Counted from the first letter of the stretch, positions 44,617 through 55,000 are shown. The stretch is DNA of 64,000 nucleotides from Alphaproteobacteria bacterium (GCA_016124385.1 WGNU01000006.1:248001-312000), one strand, 5' to 3'. Notes: generated from the letters alone by a model not told the origin. A program made the numbers and translations.

Positions 44617-45237
44617 TTAGAATTTATAGGCGAGCCCGACGCCGATGATCCAGGGATCGATGTCGACATCGGCCGTCGTGTTGACGGCGCCCGTGAGTGT
44701 CGCGTCCGTGTTGAGCCAGAGCTTCTTCACATCGACGTTGATCGCCCAATTGTCGTTGATCGGAAAATCGATGCCAGCCTGCAGCGCGAAGCCGAAGGCA
44801 TTGTCATAGTCGACGTCGAGACCGGGCGCCTCGCCGTTGACGTTGTAAAAGATCGTGTAGTTGACGCCCGCACCGATATAGGGCCGCCACACCGGATCCT
44901 TCGGCTGGAAGTGGTATTGCAACGTGAGCGTCGGCGGCAGCAGCCAGGCCTCGCCCAGATCGAGGTTGGTCGGCGTGTGGTTCACCTGGTGCGGCGCGGT
45001 CGCGAGGATCAATTCGGCCGCCACGTTCTCGGTGAAGAAATACGTGATGTCGAGCTCGGGGACGACCGCGTCGTCGATCTTCACGTTGCCGCCGATCGCC
45101 GCGACGCTGGCATCCTCGTCTGGGATCACGCCGATGATCCGCCCGCGGATCAGCCAGGGCGACCAATCCTCAGCCGCCGCCGGCAGGCTGCTGGCGCCGA
45201 GAGCGGCAAGGGTGAGACAGAGAAGCGCGCGTTTCAT
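44617..45237 (-). CDS. OmpW-family outer-membrane protein
   Basis: The 206-residue product has a signal peptide (RALLCLTLAALGASSLPAAAE) and an 8-stranded OmpW-type beta-barrel: WLIRGRIIGVIPDED, VPELDITYFFTENVAAELIL, TLTLQYHFQP, WRPYIGAGVNYT, and a final strand ending in Phe (VGLAYKF), the outer-membrane insertion signal. OmpW proteins form narrow hydrophobic channels. The open frame extends much further upstream, but the signal peptide fixes the ATG at 45237. The symporter gene ends 150 bases upstream. Confidence 0.93.
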   Translation of the reverse strand: MKRALLCLTLAALGASSLPAAAEDWSPWLIRGRIIGVIPDEDASVAAIGGNVKIDDAVVPELDITYFFTENVAAELILATAPHQVNHTPTNLDLGEAWLLPPTLTLQYHFQPKDPVWRPYIGAGVNYTIFYNVNGEAPGLDVDYDNAFGFALQAGIDFPINDNWAINVDVKKLWLNTDATLTGAVNTTADVDIDPWIIGVGLAYKF

Positions 45238-45386
45238 GGATCGTCCCCGCTGAAGAAGGGCCGAGGACGGCCGACCGGCGCCTCGCCCCGAAAGATGGGG
45301 GATGGATAGCGCCGGGCTTCTTCCCGCGAGTTGATCTTGCTCAAGCCCTCGCGGTGAGGCGGCCGCGTGCGCTGCGACAGAGCGCC

Positions 45387-47174
45387 TCAGTGCGAGGGAA
45401 GGGGCGCCATGCCGCCTTCCGCCAGGCCATGCGGGCGCCGGGTGCCAGGGATGCGGATGTCCTCGACCAGGTCCTGGACCTCCTGGGGCGGCGCCTTGGT
45501 GACGAGCGCGACCGCGATGCCGATCGCGAGGGAGAGCCCCATGAAGACAAAGCCGATCCCCTCCGGCGAGACACCCCAGAGCCATTGATCGGGCGTGCCG
45601 CCCGCGAACTTGAAGTAATAGATGTAACCGAAGGTCGTCACGAGGCCCGTCAGCATCGCGGCGATCGCGCCTTCCTTGTTCATCCGTTTCCAGAAGATGC
45701 CGAGGAAGATCACCGGGAAGAGCGAGGCGGCGGCAAGCCCGAAGGCGAAGGCGACGACCTGCGCGACGAAGCCCAATTGCGCCGAATAAATGCCAAGGAG
45801 GCCAGCCGCCAGGACCGCGCCGGCCGCCGCGAACCGCGCGATCAGCAGCTCGGTCGTATCGGTCATGTCGGTGAAGAAGGTGCGGCGCCCCAGATCGTGG
45901 CTGACGGCGGAGGAGATCACCATCAGAAGACCGGCCGCCGTCGAGAGCGCTGCGGCGAGGCCGCCCGCGACGACAAGGCCGATGACCCAGCCGGGGAGCT
46001 GCGCGATCTCAGGGTTCGCGAGCACGAAGATGTCGCGGTTGAGGGGCACGACCTCGTCCTTCAAACCATCGGGCGCCTCGGGCCCGCGAATCTGGATGCG
46101 CCCGTCGCCGTTCTGATCCTCAAAGCCAAGGAGCCCCGTCGCCTCCCAGGATTTGAACCATTGGGGGATCGGCCGGCCGCCCGCCGCCTCGATCGCCGCG
46201 GCCTCAGCCGCGTAGTCCGCGCCCGCGACATAGGTCGCGCCGTCGACCTCGGCGATGAAATTGAGCCGCGCGAAGGCGCCGACGGCCGGCGCGGTCGTAT
46301 AGAGGATCGCGATGAAGACGAGCGCCCAGCCGGCCGAGAGGCGCGCGGCCTTCGCACTCGGCACGGTGAAGAAGCGGATGATGACATGCGGCAGGCCTGC
46401 GGTGCCGAACATCAAGGCGCCTGTGATGGCGAAGATGTCGATCATCGACATTCTGGACGAGGTGTATTCGAGGAAGCCCAGATCGGTCAGCACCTGATTG
46501 AGCTTATCCAGCATTGACACATCCTCGCCCGCGACGTTCGCGATGAAGCCGAGCTGCGGGATCGGATTGCCGGTGATGATGAGCGAGATGAAGACCGCGG
46601 GGACCGTGTAGGCGAAGATCAGCACGCAATATTGGGCGACCTGCGTATAGGTGATGCCCTTCATGCCGCCGAGCACGGCATAGAAGAGCACGATCACCAT
46701 GCCGATCACGATGCCCCATTCGAACGGGATGCCGAGAAAGCCGGAGAAGGCGACGCCCACGCCCTTCATCTGGCCGGCGATATAGGTGAAGGAGACGAAG
46801 AGCGCGGCGATCACGGCGACGACGCGCGCGACATCGGAATAGTACCGGTCGCCCACGAAATCCGGCACGGTGAACTTGCCGAACTCGCGCAGGAACGGGG
46901 CGAGCAGGAGCGCGAGCAGCACGTAGCCGCCCGTCCAGCCCATCAGATAGACCGAGCCGCCGTAACCCAGAAACGCGATGAGCCCCGCCATCGAGAGGAA
47001 CGAGGCGGCCGACATCCAGTCCGCCGCCGTCGCCATGCCGTTGATCGTCGGGTGCACGTGGTGGCCGGCGACGTAGAAATCATCCGTCGAGGCCGCGCGC
47101 GACCAGATCGCGATGCCGATATAGAGCGCGAAGGTCGAGAACACCCACGCATAAGTCCAGGCTTGCGCGTCCAT
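45387..47174 (-). CDS. Sodium:solute symporter, VC_2705/ActP-like
   Basis: The 595-residue protein has about 13 spans of the solute:sodium symporter fold: DDFYVAGHHVHPTINGMATAADWMSAASF, the RYYSDVARVVAVIAALF region and LPGWVIGLVVAGGLAAALSTAAGLLMVISSAVSHD. A long extracytoplasmic insertion (about 300-395) carries an EF-hand-like loop, Asp353-Q-Asn355-G-Asp357-G-R-Ile360. Relatives take up acetate or other short carboxylates, but the substrate is not shown here. The small DUF4212 gene lies 3 bases upstream; the two form a two-subunit transporter. Confidence 0.93.
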   Translation of the reverse strand: MDAQAWTYAWVFSTFALYIGIAIWSRAASTDDFYVAGHHVHPTINGMATAADWMSAASFLSMAGLIAFLGYGGSVYLMGWTGGYVLLALLLAPFLREFGKFTVPDFVGDRYYSDVARVVAVIAALFVSFTYIAGQMKGVGVAFSGFLGIPFEWGIVIGMVIVLFYAVLGGMKGITYTQVAQYCVLIFAYTVPAVFISLIITGNPIPQLGFIANVAGEDVSMLDKLNQVLTDLGFLEYTSSRMSMIDIFAITGALMFGTAGLPHVIIRFFTVPSAKAARLSAGWALVFIAILYTTAPAVGAFARLNFIAEVDGATYVAGADYAAEAAAIEAAGGRPIPQWFKSWEATGLLGFEDQNGDGRIQIRGPEAPDGLKDEVVPLNRDIFVLANPEIAQLPGWVIGLVVAGGLAAALSTAAGLLMVISSAVSHDLGRRTFFTDMTDTTELLIARFAAAGAVLAAGLLGIYSAQLGFVAQVVAFAFGLAAASLFPVIFLGIFWKRMNKEGAIAAMLTGLVTTFGYIYYFKFAGGTPDQWLWGVSPEGIGFVFMGLSLAIGIAVALVTKAPPQEVQDLVEDIRIPGTRRPHGLAEGGMAPLPSH

Positions 47175-47177
47175 GGA

Positions 47178-47438
47178 TCAGGCCTCGATGCCGTATTTGC
47201 GCTCGATGCGCGCCATCGCCCAGCAATAGATGAAGATCAGCGCGACGAAGACGTAGATCGCGCCCTGCTGGGCAAACCAGAAGCCCAAGGGCGCGCCGCC
47301 GATCGCGAACTGATCAAGCCAGTCGCGAAAGAGGATCCCGGCGCCATAGGAGGCGAGGAACCACACGAGGAGGAGCCCTACGGTCAGGCGCAGGGTCGCG
47401 GCCCAATAGCCACGCGGATCGGGAGTCGGTTTCGGCAC
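47178..47438 (-). CDS. DUF4212 small subunit of sodium:solute symporter
   Basis: The 86-residue product has two transmembrane helices (about 14-32 and 55-76: LTVGLLLVWFLASYGAG; GAIYVFVALIFIYCWAM) with WFAQQGAIYVFVALI typical of DUF4212. These small proteins are encoded directly before VC_2705-type symporters and are thought to be their accessory subunit. The stop is 3 bases from the symporter start. Confidence 0.92.
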   Translation of the reverse strand: MPKPTPDPRGYWAATLRLTVGLLLVWFLASYGAGILFRDWLDQFAIGGAPLGFWFAQQGAIYVFVALIFIYCWAMARIERKYGIEA

Positions 47439-47549
47439 GGACGATTTCTCCCCTCAGGGCGGCGGCGCTTGGCGCCGCTCGTTTGCTTGAGGGCAGTGTT
47501 GTTGATCACCGTACGTTTGGGAAGGGGTGCGGCACGCGGCAATACGAAA

Positions 47550-47574
47550 GGGCGCCCCCTTACCGGGGGCGCCC
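47550..47574 (-). terminator. Terminator of the flavin monooxygenase gene
   Basis: A perfect 10-bp G+C stem (47550-47559 with 47565-47574) closes a 5-base loop. On the reverse strand it is followed by TTTCGT. It lies 28 bases after the monooxygenase stop. Confidence 0.65.
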
Positions 47575-47602
47575 CATGGTTCGCCGTCCGCCAGCGCGGC
47601 TC

Positions 47603-49105
47603 CTATTTGTAGTCGAACTCCGTGCCGTCCAGATCGATGACGGGGAGTTCCTTCTTCTCGTTCCAATAATCCTGCGTGTGCGCCCATTCAGGCTTCTCGC
47701 CGCGCTTCGGCAAGAGGTGCATGCCGCGCATGATGTAGCCCGGGTTGAAATTCTCCGTGTCGATCCAGGGAAGGATTTTCATGTCCTTGTCTTCGGGGCG
47801 CAGCTTTACCTCGACCTGCTTGGCGCCCTTCTTCTTCATCTGGTTGAGCAGCCGGCAGACGAAGTCGGCGACGAGGTCGGCGCGGAGCGTCCAGCTCGCG
47901 CGGAAATAGCCGAAGATCCACACCATGTTCGGCACGCCTGTGAACATCATGCCGCGATAGGTGATCGTGTCGGAGAAGACGAGCGGCTTGTCATCGATCG
48001 TGAAGGCGATGTCGCCGAGCACGTTCAGATTGAAGCCGGTCGCGGTCACGATGATGTCGGCCTCAAGCTCCTTGCCGGAGGCGAGGAGGATGCCCTTCTC
48101 GGTAAAGCGCTCGATCTCATCGGTCACGACGCTCGCCTTGCCCGAACTGATCCCCTGGAAGAGATCGCCTTCCGGCACGAACGCGATGCGCTGGCGCCAG
48201 GGGCGGTATTTCGGCGTGAAGTGCGTGGCGACGTCGTAGCCTTCGGGCAGCAGCGCTTTCACGCCCTTGATGAGCTCGTCGGCCGCGAAATCGGGCTGCT
48301 CGAAGCAGAGCCGGGTGATCTCTTCCTGGTCGAAGAGGATCTTGCGGCGCACGATCTCGTGGATCCATTCCTCGTTGACTTCGAGCTTGCGCAGCTCATC
48401 GGCCAGCACATTCTCATTGCGCGCGGGAATGAAATAGGTCGGCGAGCGCTGCAGCAGCGTCGTATGCGCCGTCTCACCGGCGATCGCGGGAACGAGCGTC
48501 GCCGCCGTCGCGCCCGAGCCGATCACGACCACCTTCTTGTTCTTGTAGTCGAGATCTTCCGGCCAGGTCTGCGGGTGGACGATCTTACCCTTGAAGTCCT
48601 CCATCCCCTTCCAATGGGGCGTGTAGCCTTCGGAGTGGCGGTAGTAGCCCTGGCACATCCAGAGAAAATTCGCCGTAATGCGGAAGGGCTCGTTCGTCTC
48701 GCCCTTCGTGCCCTCGATCGTCCAGCGCTTGTCTTTGGAGGACCAGGTCGCGTTCGTAATCTTGTGGCGATAGCGGATATGACGCGCGAGGTCGTTCGCC
48801 TCGATCACCTCGCCCATATATTTGAGGATCTCTTCCGCGGTCGCGATCGGCTTGCCGACCCATGGCTTGAAGCGATAGCCGAAGGTGTAGAGGTCGCTGT
48901 CGGAGCGGATGCCAGGATATTTGTGGGTGAGCCAGGTCCCGCCGAAGCTCTCCTGCGTTTCCAGCACCACGTAGGAGCGGTCGGGGCATTGCTGCTGCAG
49001 GTGATAGGCGCCGCCGACGCCCGAAATGCCGGCGCCAACGATCAGCACGTCGAAATGCTCGGTCTTCGCTTCGGGCTTGCGCTCCAGAGTTGCCGCTTCG
49101 GCCAT
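47603..49105 (-). CDS. Flavin-containing Baeyer-Villiger-type monooxygenase
   Basis: The 500-residue enzyme has the FAD motif GAGISG at residues 24-29, the NADPH motif GSGATA at 196-201, and between them the Baeyer-Villiger fingerprint Phe171-K-Gly173-K-I-V-His177-P-Q-T-Trp181-Pro182. It should insert oxygen into a ketone or oxidise a soft heteroatom; the substrate is unknown. The ATG at 49105 has GGAGGAAGG upstream and is preferred over an open extension of 43 codons. It is divergent from an AidB-like gene. Confidence 0.93.
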   Translation of the reverse strand: MAEAATLERKPEAKTEHFDVLIVGAGISGVGGAYHLQQQCPDRSYVVLETQESFGGTWLTHKYPGIRSDSDLYTFGYRFKPWVGKPIATAEEILKYMGEVIEANDLARHIRYRHKITNATWSSKDKRWTIEGTKGETNEPFRITANFLWMCQGYYRHSEGYTPHWKGMEDFKGKIVHPQTWPEDLDYKNKKVVVIGSGATAATLVPAIAGETAHTTLLQRSPTYFIPARNENVLADELRKLEVNEEWIHEIVRRKILFDQEEITRLCFEQPDFAADELIKGVKALLPEGYDVATHFTPKYRPWRQRIAFVPEGDLFQGISSGKASVVTDEIERFTEKGILLASGKELEADIIVTATGFNLNVLGDIAFTIDDKPLVFSDTITYRGMMFTGVPNMVWIFGYFRASWTLRADLVADFVCRLLNQMKKKGAKQVEVKLRPEDKDMKILPWIDTENFNPGYIMRGMHLLPKRGEKPEWAHTQDYWNEKKELPVIDLDGTEFDYK

Positions 49106-49187
49106 GGTTTCCTTCCTCCGCGGCGATGCCGCACGTGACCCATAGGGACGGGCGGCTTTCGATGACGCCCCCGTCAAGTTCTCTAGA

Positions 49188-49216
49188 AGTGTACTGTCTG
49201 TGCGACGAGATGCGAA
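49188..49216 (-). promoter_or_regulatory. Possible promoter of the monooxygenase gene
   Basis: On the reverse strand TTCGCA and TACACT are 17 bases apart, each matching four of six consensus bases. The -10 ends about 80 bases before the ATG. The match is modest. Confidence 0.3.
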
Positions 49217-49332
49217 GGCCTTGATCGGGATCAACCGGATCTTGGTTCACTAGACGCCGGGCCGGGCGCCTTGCGCCGATTCCTGACATCTGGTCGAGTC
49301 CATGTATCCGCCCGCATCCGGAGGCATCTGCG

Positions 49333-50979
49333 ATGGCCCCCCGCAATCCCCGCACGCATCTCGCGACGCACGAGGTCACGAACCAGCCGCGCCCGCTCGA
49401 GGACGTGAACCTCTACGATGCCGATCCGCTGCTGACGGCGGCCTGCGCGTGGTCGGGCGCCAGCGTTCACGCCGCGCGGCTGTCCGATTTCGGGGCCAAG
49501 GTCGGCGCCGCCGAGACGCAGGCGCTCACCCAGCAGGCGAACCGCGTGACGCCGCTCTTTCAGCCCTATGACCGCTATGGCCAGCGGATCGACGAGGTGG
49601 AGTTCCACCCGGCCTATCACGCGCTGATGGCGCTCGGCCTCGGCGCTGGCGTCTCGGGCGCGGCCTGGAACGTTTCAGAGGCGGGCCACGCGCTCCACGC
49701 GGCGCTCATGTTCCTGATGGGCGAGGCGGATTACGGCGTGTGCTGTCCGATGTCGATGACCTATGCGGTCGTGCCGGCGCTCCGCGTCGAGCCCACTATC
49801 GCCGAAGAATGGGTGCCGCGCGTGACGGCGGAGGCCTATGACGCGCGCTTTCTTCCGCCGACGGAGAAACGCGGCGCCACGATGGGCATGGCGATGACGG
49901 AGAAGCAGGGCGGATCGGATGTCCGCGCCAATACCAGCCAGGCCAGCCGCAATGCCGATGGCTCCTACACGCTCTCGGGCCATAAATGGTTCTGCTCGGC
50001 GCCGATGTCGGACGCGTTCCTGACGCTCGCCTATGCGCCGGACGGACTCACGTGTTTCCTCGTGCCGCGCTGGCGGCCGGACGGTGAGCGCAACGCGATG
50101 GAAATCCAGCGCTTGAAAGACAAGCTGGGCGACAAGTCGAACGCCTCCTCCGAGATCGAATATCGCGGCGCCTGGGCGACGCTCGTCGGCGATGAAGGCC
50201 GCGGCGTGCGCACGATCATCGAGATGGTGCAGCTCACGCGGTTCGACTGCGTGATCGGCGCGACGACGCAGATGCGCCAGGCCGCCGCGCTCGCCGCGTG
50301 GCACGTGCAGGGGCGGACCGCCTTCCAGCGCAAGCTGATCGATCAGCCGCTGATGCGCGCCGCGCTGGCCGACCTGGCGCTCGATGTGGAAGCGGCCGTC
50401 GCGCTGACGTTCCGCCTGGGCCAGGCACTGGACAAATGCGCCCGCGATCCGCACGAGGCCGCGCTCGCGCGCATCGGGCTTCCGATCGCCAAATATCTCG
50501 TTACCAAGCGCGCGCCGACCGTCGTCGCCGAAGCGATGGAGTGTCACGGGGGCGCGGGTTATGTCGAGGAGAGCCCGATCCCGCGCATCTTCCGGCAGAG
50601 CCCCTTGAACGCGATCTGGGAGGGGAGCGGCAACGTCATCGCGCTCGATCTCCTGCGCGCGCTCGGCCGCGAGCCGGAGGCACGCGCCGCGCTTGTCGCG
50701 GAACTGCGCGATGCGGCATCGGGCGATGCGGGCCTTCACTCCGTTGCCGACGAGGGCGAGGCGATCCTCTCCGGCGCGATCCCCGAGGCCCATGCGCGGC
50801 ACGCGGTGGAGCGGCTGGCGCTCGGTCTTGCCGCCGCGACGCTTGGGAAAACCGCGCCGTCGTCAGTAACGGGCGCCTTCCTCGCGCGCCGGATCGCGGG
50901 TTCAAGCCTCACGTTCGGCGCCAGTACCGCGGCGATCGATGAGAAGACGCTGATCGACCGGCTGGCGCTGCGGGCCTGA
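49333..50979 (+). CDS. AidB-like acyl-CoA dehydrogenase
   Basis: The 548-residue flavoprotein follows the AidB architecture: an N-terminal extension (TNQPRPLEDVNLYDADPLL), the acyl-CoA dehydrogenase core with GMAMTEKQGGSDVRANTS and LSGHKWFCSAPMSDAFL, VECHGGAGYVEESPIPRIFRQSPLNAIWEGSGNV, and a C-terminal four-helix extension. E. coli AidB is induced by alkylation damage and binds DNA; whether this protein does so is unknown. The ATG follows GGAGG. A strong terminator on the other strand lies 9-44 bases beyond the stop. Confidence 0.92.
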   Translation: MAPRNPRTHLATHEVTNQPRPLEDVNLYDADPLLTAACAWSGASVHAARLSDFGAKVGAAETQALTQQANRVTPLFQPYDRYGQRIDEVEFHPAYHALMALGLGAGVSGAAWNVSEAGHALHAALMFLMGEADYGVCCPMSMTYAVVPALRVEPTIAEEWVPRVTAEAYDARFLPPTEKRGATMGMAMTEKQGGSDVRANTSQASRNADGSYTLSGHKWFCSAPMSDAFLTLAYAPDGLTCFLVPRWRPDGERNAMEIQRLKDKLGDKSNASSEIEYRGAWATLVGDEGRGVRTIIEMVQLTRFDCVIGATTQMRQAAALAAWHVQGRTAFQRKLIDQPLMRAALADLALDVEAAVALTFRLGQALDKCARDPHEAALARIGLPIAKYLVTKRAPTVVAEAMECHGGAGYVEESPIPRIFRQSPLNAIWEGSGNVIALDLLRALGREPEARAALVAELRDAASGDAGLHSVADEGEAILSGAIPEAHARHAVERLALGLAAATLGKTAPSSVTGAFLARRIAGSSLTFGASTAAIDEKTLIDRLALRA

Positions 50980-50987
50980 CGCCTTCC

Positions 50988-51023
50988 AAAAGAGAAAACG
51001 CCCCGCGGGAGACCCACGAGGCG
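50988..51023 (-). terminator. Rho-independent terminator of the 56-residue gene
   Basis: On the reverse strand an 11-bp stem with two G-U pairs (50999-51023) and a 3-base loop is followed by a T-rich tract TTTTCTCTTTT (50988-50998). It lies 49 bases after the stop of the small gene at 51073. Confidence 0.7.
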
Positions 51024-51072
51024 CTTGTCTCGCACTCTCTCACGGCGACCTCGCGGCCGCCGCCCCGGTGCG

Positions 51073-51243
51073 TTAGCCGTTCATCGAACTGGCGGTGAGC
51101 GCCAGAGCCACGAGCACGCTCAGCATGCCGACCGCGGCGATCGCGCGGATCCACACCGGCTCGCCCATGCGCTCGCTGCGCCGGGGCGCTTCCGCCGGAA
51201 AGGGCGTGTACTGACCATCAACGGTACCTTCGCTACGATTCAT
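51073..51243 (-). CDS. Small single-span membrane protein
   Basis: The 56-residue product has a polar N-terminus (MNRSEGTVDGQYTPFPAEAPRRSERMGEP) and one C-terminal hydrophobic helix (about 33-52, IRAIAAVGMLSVLVALALT). The ATG is preceded by AAAGGGAGAAG, an excellent ribosome site, and a strong terminator follows, so this is a real short transcript. A longer frame exists upstream but lacks these signals. The function is unknown; the layout resembles small accessory subunits of membrane complexes. Confidence 0.6.
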   Translation of the reverse strand: MNRSEGTVDGQYTPFPAEAPRRSERMGEPVWIRAIAAVGMLSVLVALALTASSMNG

Positions 51244-51626
51244 TTGACTTCTCCCTTTGTTGTAGAGGTCGCGATCGAACCCTGCGGCCCGCGCTTCGGC
51301 GGCCCATGCACGGTCAAGCGCTCCTCGCCTTTCGCCAGTGCCGGCTTCGCCGATCGCCTGGCCTCTCAATGTCTTCCCTGCTGCCGGCGGCGCCGATACC
51401 CAGATCCGCGATCTCGTTCGCGCCTTGTCGTTGGGCAGCTTTGACGCATTCTTCACGCCGCCCCGCGAGTCGGGACGTACGCTCCTTAACACGCGATTCA
51501 AGACGCTCTTGCGTCGAAAAGCCGATGCAGCGCCGCAATTCGTCGCTGCGACGCGACCGGGCGGCGCAACATGATGTGCCTAGCAAATCGACAGCAGATT
51601 CATCTGCACACGATGCGTGCCGACCA
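51244..51626. other. 383-base stretch without a supported gene
   Basis: A reverse-strand open frame (51314-51586, 90 codons) crosses most of it, but it has no convincing start site and no recognisable family. The stretch should contain the promoter of the 56-residue gene. No RNA gene or repeat was seen. Confidence 0.4.
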
Positions 51627-52019
51627 TCACGCGTCGCGCGGCAAACGCCATGGCGGATCGAGCCGATTTTTTCCGGCGTGGAAGAGGCGGATGTCGTGAC
51701 CGTCGGGATCTTTCAGCCGCGCCTCGCGCCAGAGGTAGTCCATGTCGGTCGGCTTCTGCGCGAAAACGTACCCCTTCGCCTCCAGCGCGGCGCAGGTGGC
51801 GTCCAGATCGTCGCATTCGAAATAGAGATGCGCCTGTTCCGGGCCCATTGGCTTGGCCTCAGGCGTCACCTCGATAGAGAACGTCGCCTCGTTTCCCGGC
51901 ACCATGAAACGTGCATAACGCGGAGGCGCGTCGACGATCTGCACAAAACCTAGGCCGCTATAGAACGCTTTCGCGCGTTCGAAGTCGGTCACGATGATCG
52001 TCACGTGGTTGAGACGCAT
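51627..52019 (-). CDS. VOC-family (glyoxalase/bleomycin-resistance fold) protein
   Basis: The 130-residue product is a single VOC unit with two modules: MRLNHVTIIVTDFERAKAFYSGLGF, HLYFECDDLDATCAALEAKGY and LKDPDGHDIRLFHAG. His5 and the HDIRLF strand could hold metal ligands. The catalytic role is unknown; similar proteins range from glyoxalases to binding proteins. It starts 27 bases after the stop of the RND permease gene and is probably the last gene of that transcript. Confidence 0.88.
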   Translation of the reverse strand: MRLNHVTIIVTDFERAKAFYSGLGFVQIVDAPPRYARFMVPGNEATFSIEVTPEAKPMGPEQAHLYFECDDLDATCAALEAKGYVFAQKPTDMDYLWREARLKDPDGHDIRLFHAGKNRLDPPWRLPRDA

Positions 52020-52046
52020 GGCCGTTTTTTTCGCTCCTCGGACGCG

Positions 52047-55000
52047 TCAGGGCGTTGAGTCGGCAGCCCGGCGCGCGACGGGAGCATCCGCGTTTCGCAT
52101 CACGACGTAGATAGCGGGGATCACAAGAACCGTCAGTAATGTGGAGGAGGCGAGGCCGAAGAGCAGCGAAATCGCCAATCCCTGGAAGATCGGATCGAGG
52201 AGGATGGTCGCCGCGCCGATCATCGCGGCGAGGGCGGTCAAGAGGATCGGCTTGAAGCGGATCGCGCCGGCCTCCAGCAGCACGTCGCGGAGCGTTGGCG
52301 CGTCGTGCGTGCCGTGCCGGACGAAATCGACGAGCAGGATCGAGTTGCGCACGATGATGCCCGCGAGCGCGATGAAGCCGATCATCGAGGTCGCGGTGAA
52401 GGCCGCGCCCAAAAGCCAGTGGCCGAGCATGATGCCGATGAGCGTCAAGGGGATCGGCGTCAGGATCACGAGCGGCAAGACGAACGAGCCGAACTGGAAG
52501 ACGACGAGCACGTAGATGCCAAGGATCGCCACCGCGAAGGCCGCGCCCATGTCGCGGAAGGTGACGTAGGTGATCTCCCATTCGCCGTCCCAGAGAAAGA
52601 CCGGGCGGTCAGGCTCGTCCGGCTGGCCGGCGAAGCGGATCTCGGGCTTTCCGAGCGCGCCCCACTCATGCGCCTCGATGCGCGCGCCCACTTCCAGCAT
52701 GCCGTAGATCGGGGCTTCAAAGTCGCCCGCGAGTTCGGCCAGCACCATCTCGGCGTCATGGCCGTTGTGGCGGAAGATGGGAAGGCTTCCTTCCTCCTCC
52801 TTGACGCTGACGACATCGCCGAGCTCGACCACGCCGCGCCCGCCCGGCAGCGCGTTGGCGGGAACGGGCGTCGCGGCCAGGCGCTCGGTCCAGGCGCGAT
52901 CGTCCTTGGGCAGACGAACGGCGATCTCGATCGGGTTGCGCCCCTCGCCGCGATGGGAATAGCCGACGGTCGTTCCGTTCAAGAGCATCTGCAGGCTGTC
53001 ATAGACGTCGCGCTGCTCGACGTTGAAGAACTCAAGCTGGTCCTGATCGATGACGATACGCAGGCGCGGGCGCGGGCGGCCCATGGAATCATCGACATCG
53101 ACGATGAAGGGCACGCTCTCGAAGATCGCGCGCAATTCGCGGGCGGCCGCGCGGCGCGTCTCGGCATCGGGGCCGTAGACCTCGGCCAGGAGCGTCGCCA
53201 GCACCGGCGGGCCGGGCGGGACCTCCACGACACGGACGACCGTGCCCTCCGGCATTTCCAGGCCCGAAAGCGCCTCGCGCGCCGCGAGTGCGATCGCGTG
53301 GCTCTCGCGGGCACGCTCTTCCTTGCCGACGAGATTGACCTGGAGGTCGCCCTGTTCCGGCGATTGGCGAAGATAGTAATGCCGCACGAGGCCGTTGAAA
53401 TTGAACGGCGCAGCCGTGCCGGCATAGGCCTGGATGGAGGTCACTTCCGGCACTTGCTCCAGGCGCTTGGCGGCCGCGAGCAGTACGCGCTCGGTATCCT
53501 CCAGGACCGCGCCGCGCGGCAGATCGACGACGATTTGAAACTCCGACTTGTTGTCGAAGGGGAGAAGCTTCACCGTCACGGCCTGAAGCCAGAAGAGGGC
53601 GAGGGAGAGGAGCGTCGCGAGACCGACAAGGAGCAGAAAGCCGAGCGCGCGGTCGCGCGATTTGAGGATCGGCGCCGCGATCAGCCGATAGGCCGCGCCC
53701 AGCCGGCCGCCGTCATGACCGCCATGGCCGCCACGTGTTCCAGTTGCGGGCGCCAAACGCATCATCAGCCAGGGCGCGATGGCGACCGCGACAAAGAAGG
53801 AAAAGAGCATCGCGGCCGAGGCATTGGCCGGGATGGGCGCCATATAGGGGCCCATGAGCCCTGAGACGAACAGCATCGGCAGAAGCGCGGCGACGACGGT
53901 CAACGTCGCGATGATCGTCGGGTTGCCGACCTCTGCGACCGCCTCGATCGCGGCGCGCAGGCGCGTGCGGCCATCGTTCATCGCCCAGTGGCGCGCGATG
54001 TTCTCGATCACGACGATCGCGTCGTCGACAAGGATCCCTATCGAGAAAATGAGCGCGAAGAGGCTGACGCGGTTGATCGTGTAGCCCATGAGGTTGGCGG
54101 CAAAGAGCGTCAGGAGGATCGTCGTCGGGATGACGACGGCCGTCACTACCGCCTCGCGCCAGCCGATCATCACGGCGATGAGGATGACGATCGAGATGGT
54201 CGCGAGGCTGAGATGAAAGAGCAGCTCGTTCGCCTTCTCGTTCGCCGTCTCGCCGTAGTCGCGCGTGACCGTCGCGGTCACGCCCTCGGGGATGAGCGTT
54301 CCCTTGAGGCTCTCGAGGGCGCGGTTGAGCGCCTCGCCGACGACGACGGCGTTCGCGCCCGCGCGCTTGGCGACCGCAAGGCTGACAGCGGGGGTGCGCG
54401 TCCAGCCGTCGGGCCCGCCGGGCGCCAGCGTCCAGACGCGGCTCTCGGCCGGGCGCTGACCGACGATCACGGAAGCCACGTCCTCGACATAGACGGGGCG
54501 GTTGTCGCGCGTCGTGAGGAGCAGGAGGCCGATATCGGGCACGCCGTGCATCGTCTCGCCGGCAACGACATCGCGCACGCCGCCGCCCACGCGCACGGTC
54601 CCCAGATCGAACGAGCGGTTGGCGTCGGCGATCTTGGTGACGAGCTGCTGCAGCGTCACGCCGTAGAGCGCGAGGCGCTCAGGATCCGGCTCGATGCGGA
54701 TCTCATCGGCCGGCCCGCCCACGATATAAGTGAGGCCGACATCGGGGGTCTTCGTCAGCTCCGTCCACAGATCATCGGCGAGGCGATAGAGCGCATCGGG
54801 CGGCCAGCGCTCCGCGATCGCGGGATCGGCGCTCAGCGTGACGACAAAGATCGCGACATCGTTGATGCCGCGCCCGACGATCAGCGGCTCGGGCACGCCC
54901 ACGGGAATGCGCTCGTAGTTTGCGCGGATTTTCTCGTGGACGCGCAGGATCGCGTTGTCGGGATCGGTGCCGACGATGAAGCGCGCGGTGACGATCACCT

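Noticed and set aside
51314-51586. 90-codon reverse-strand frame upstream of the 56-residue gene
   Set aside because: Basic low-complexity translation without domain or start signal; more likely leader and promoter DNA.
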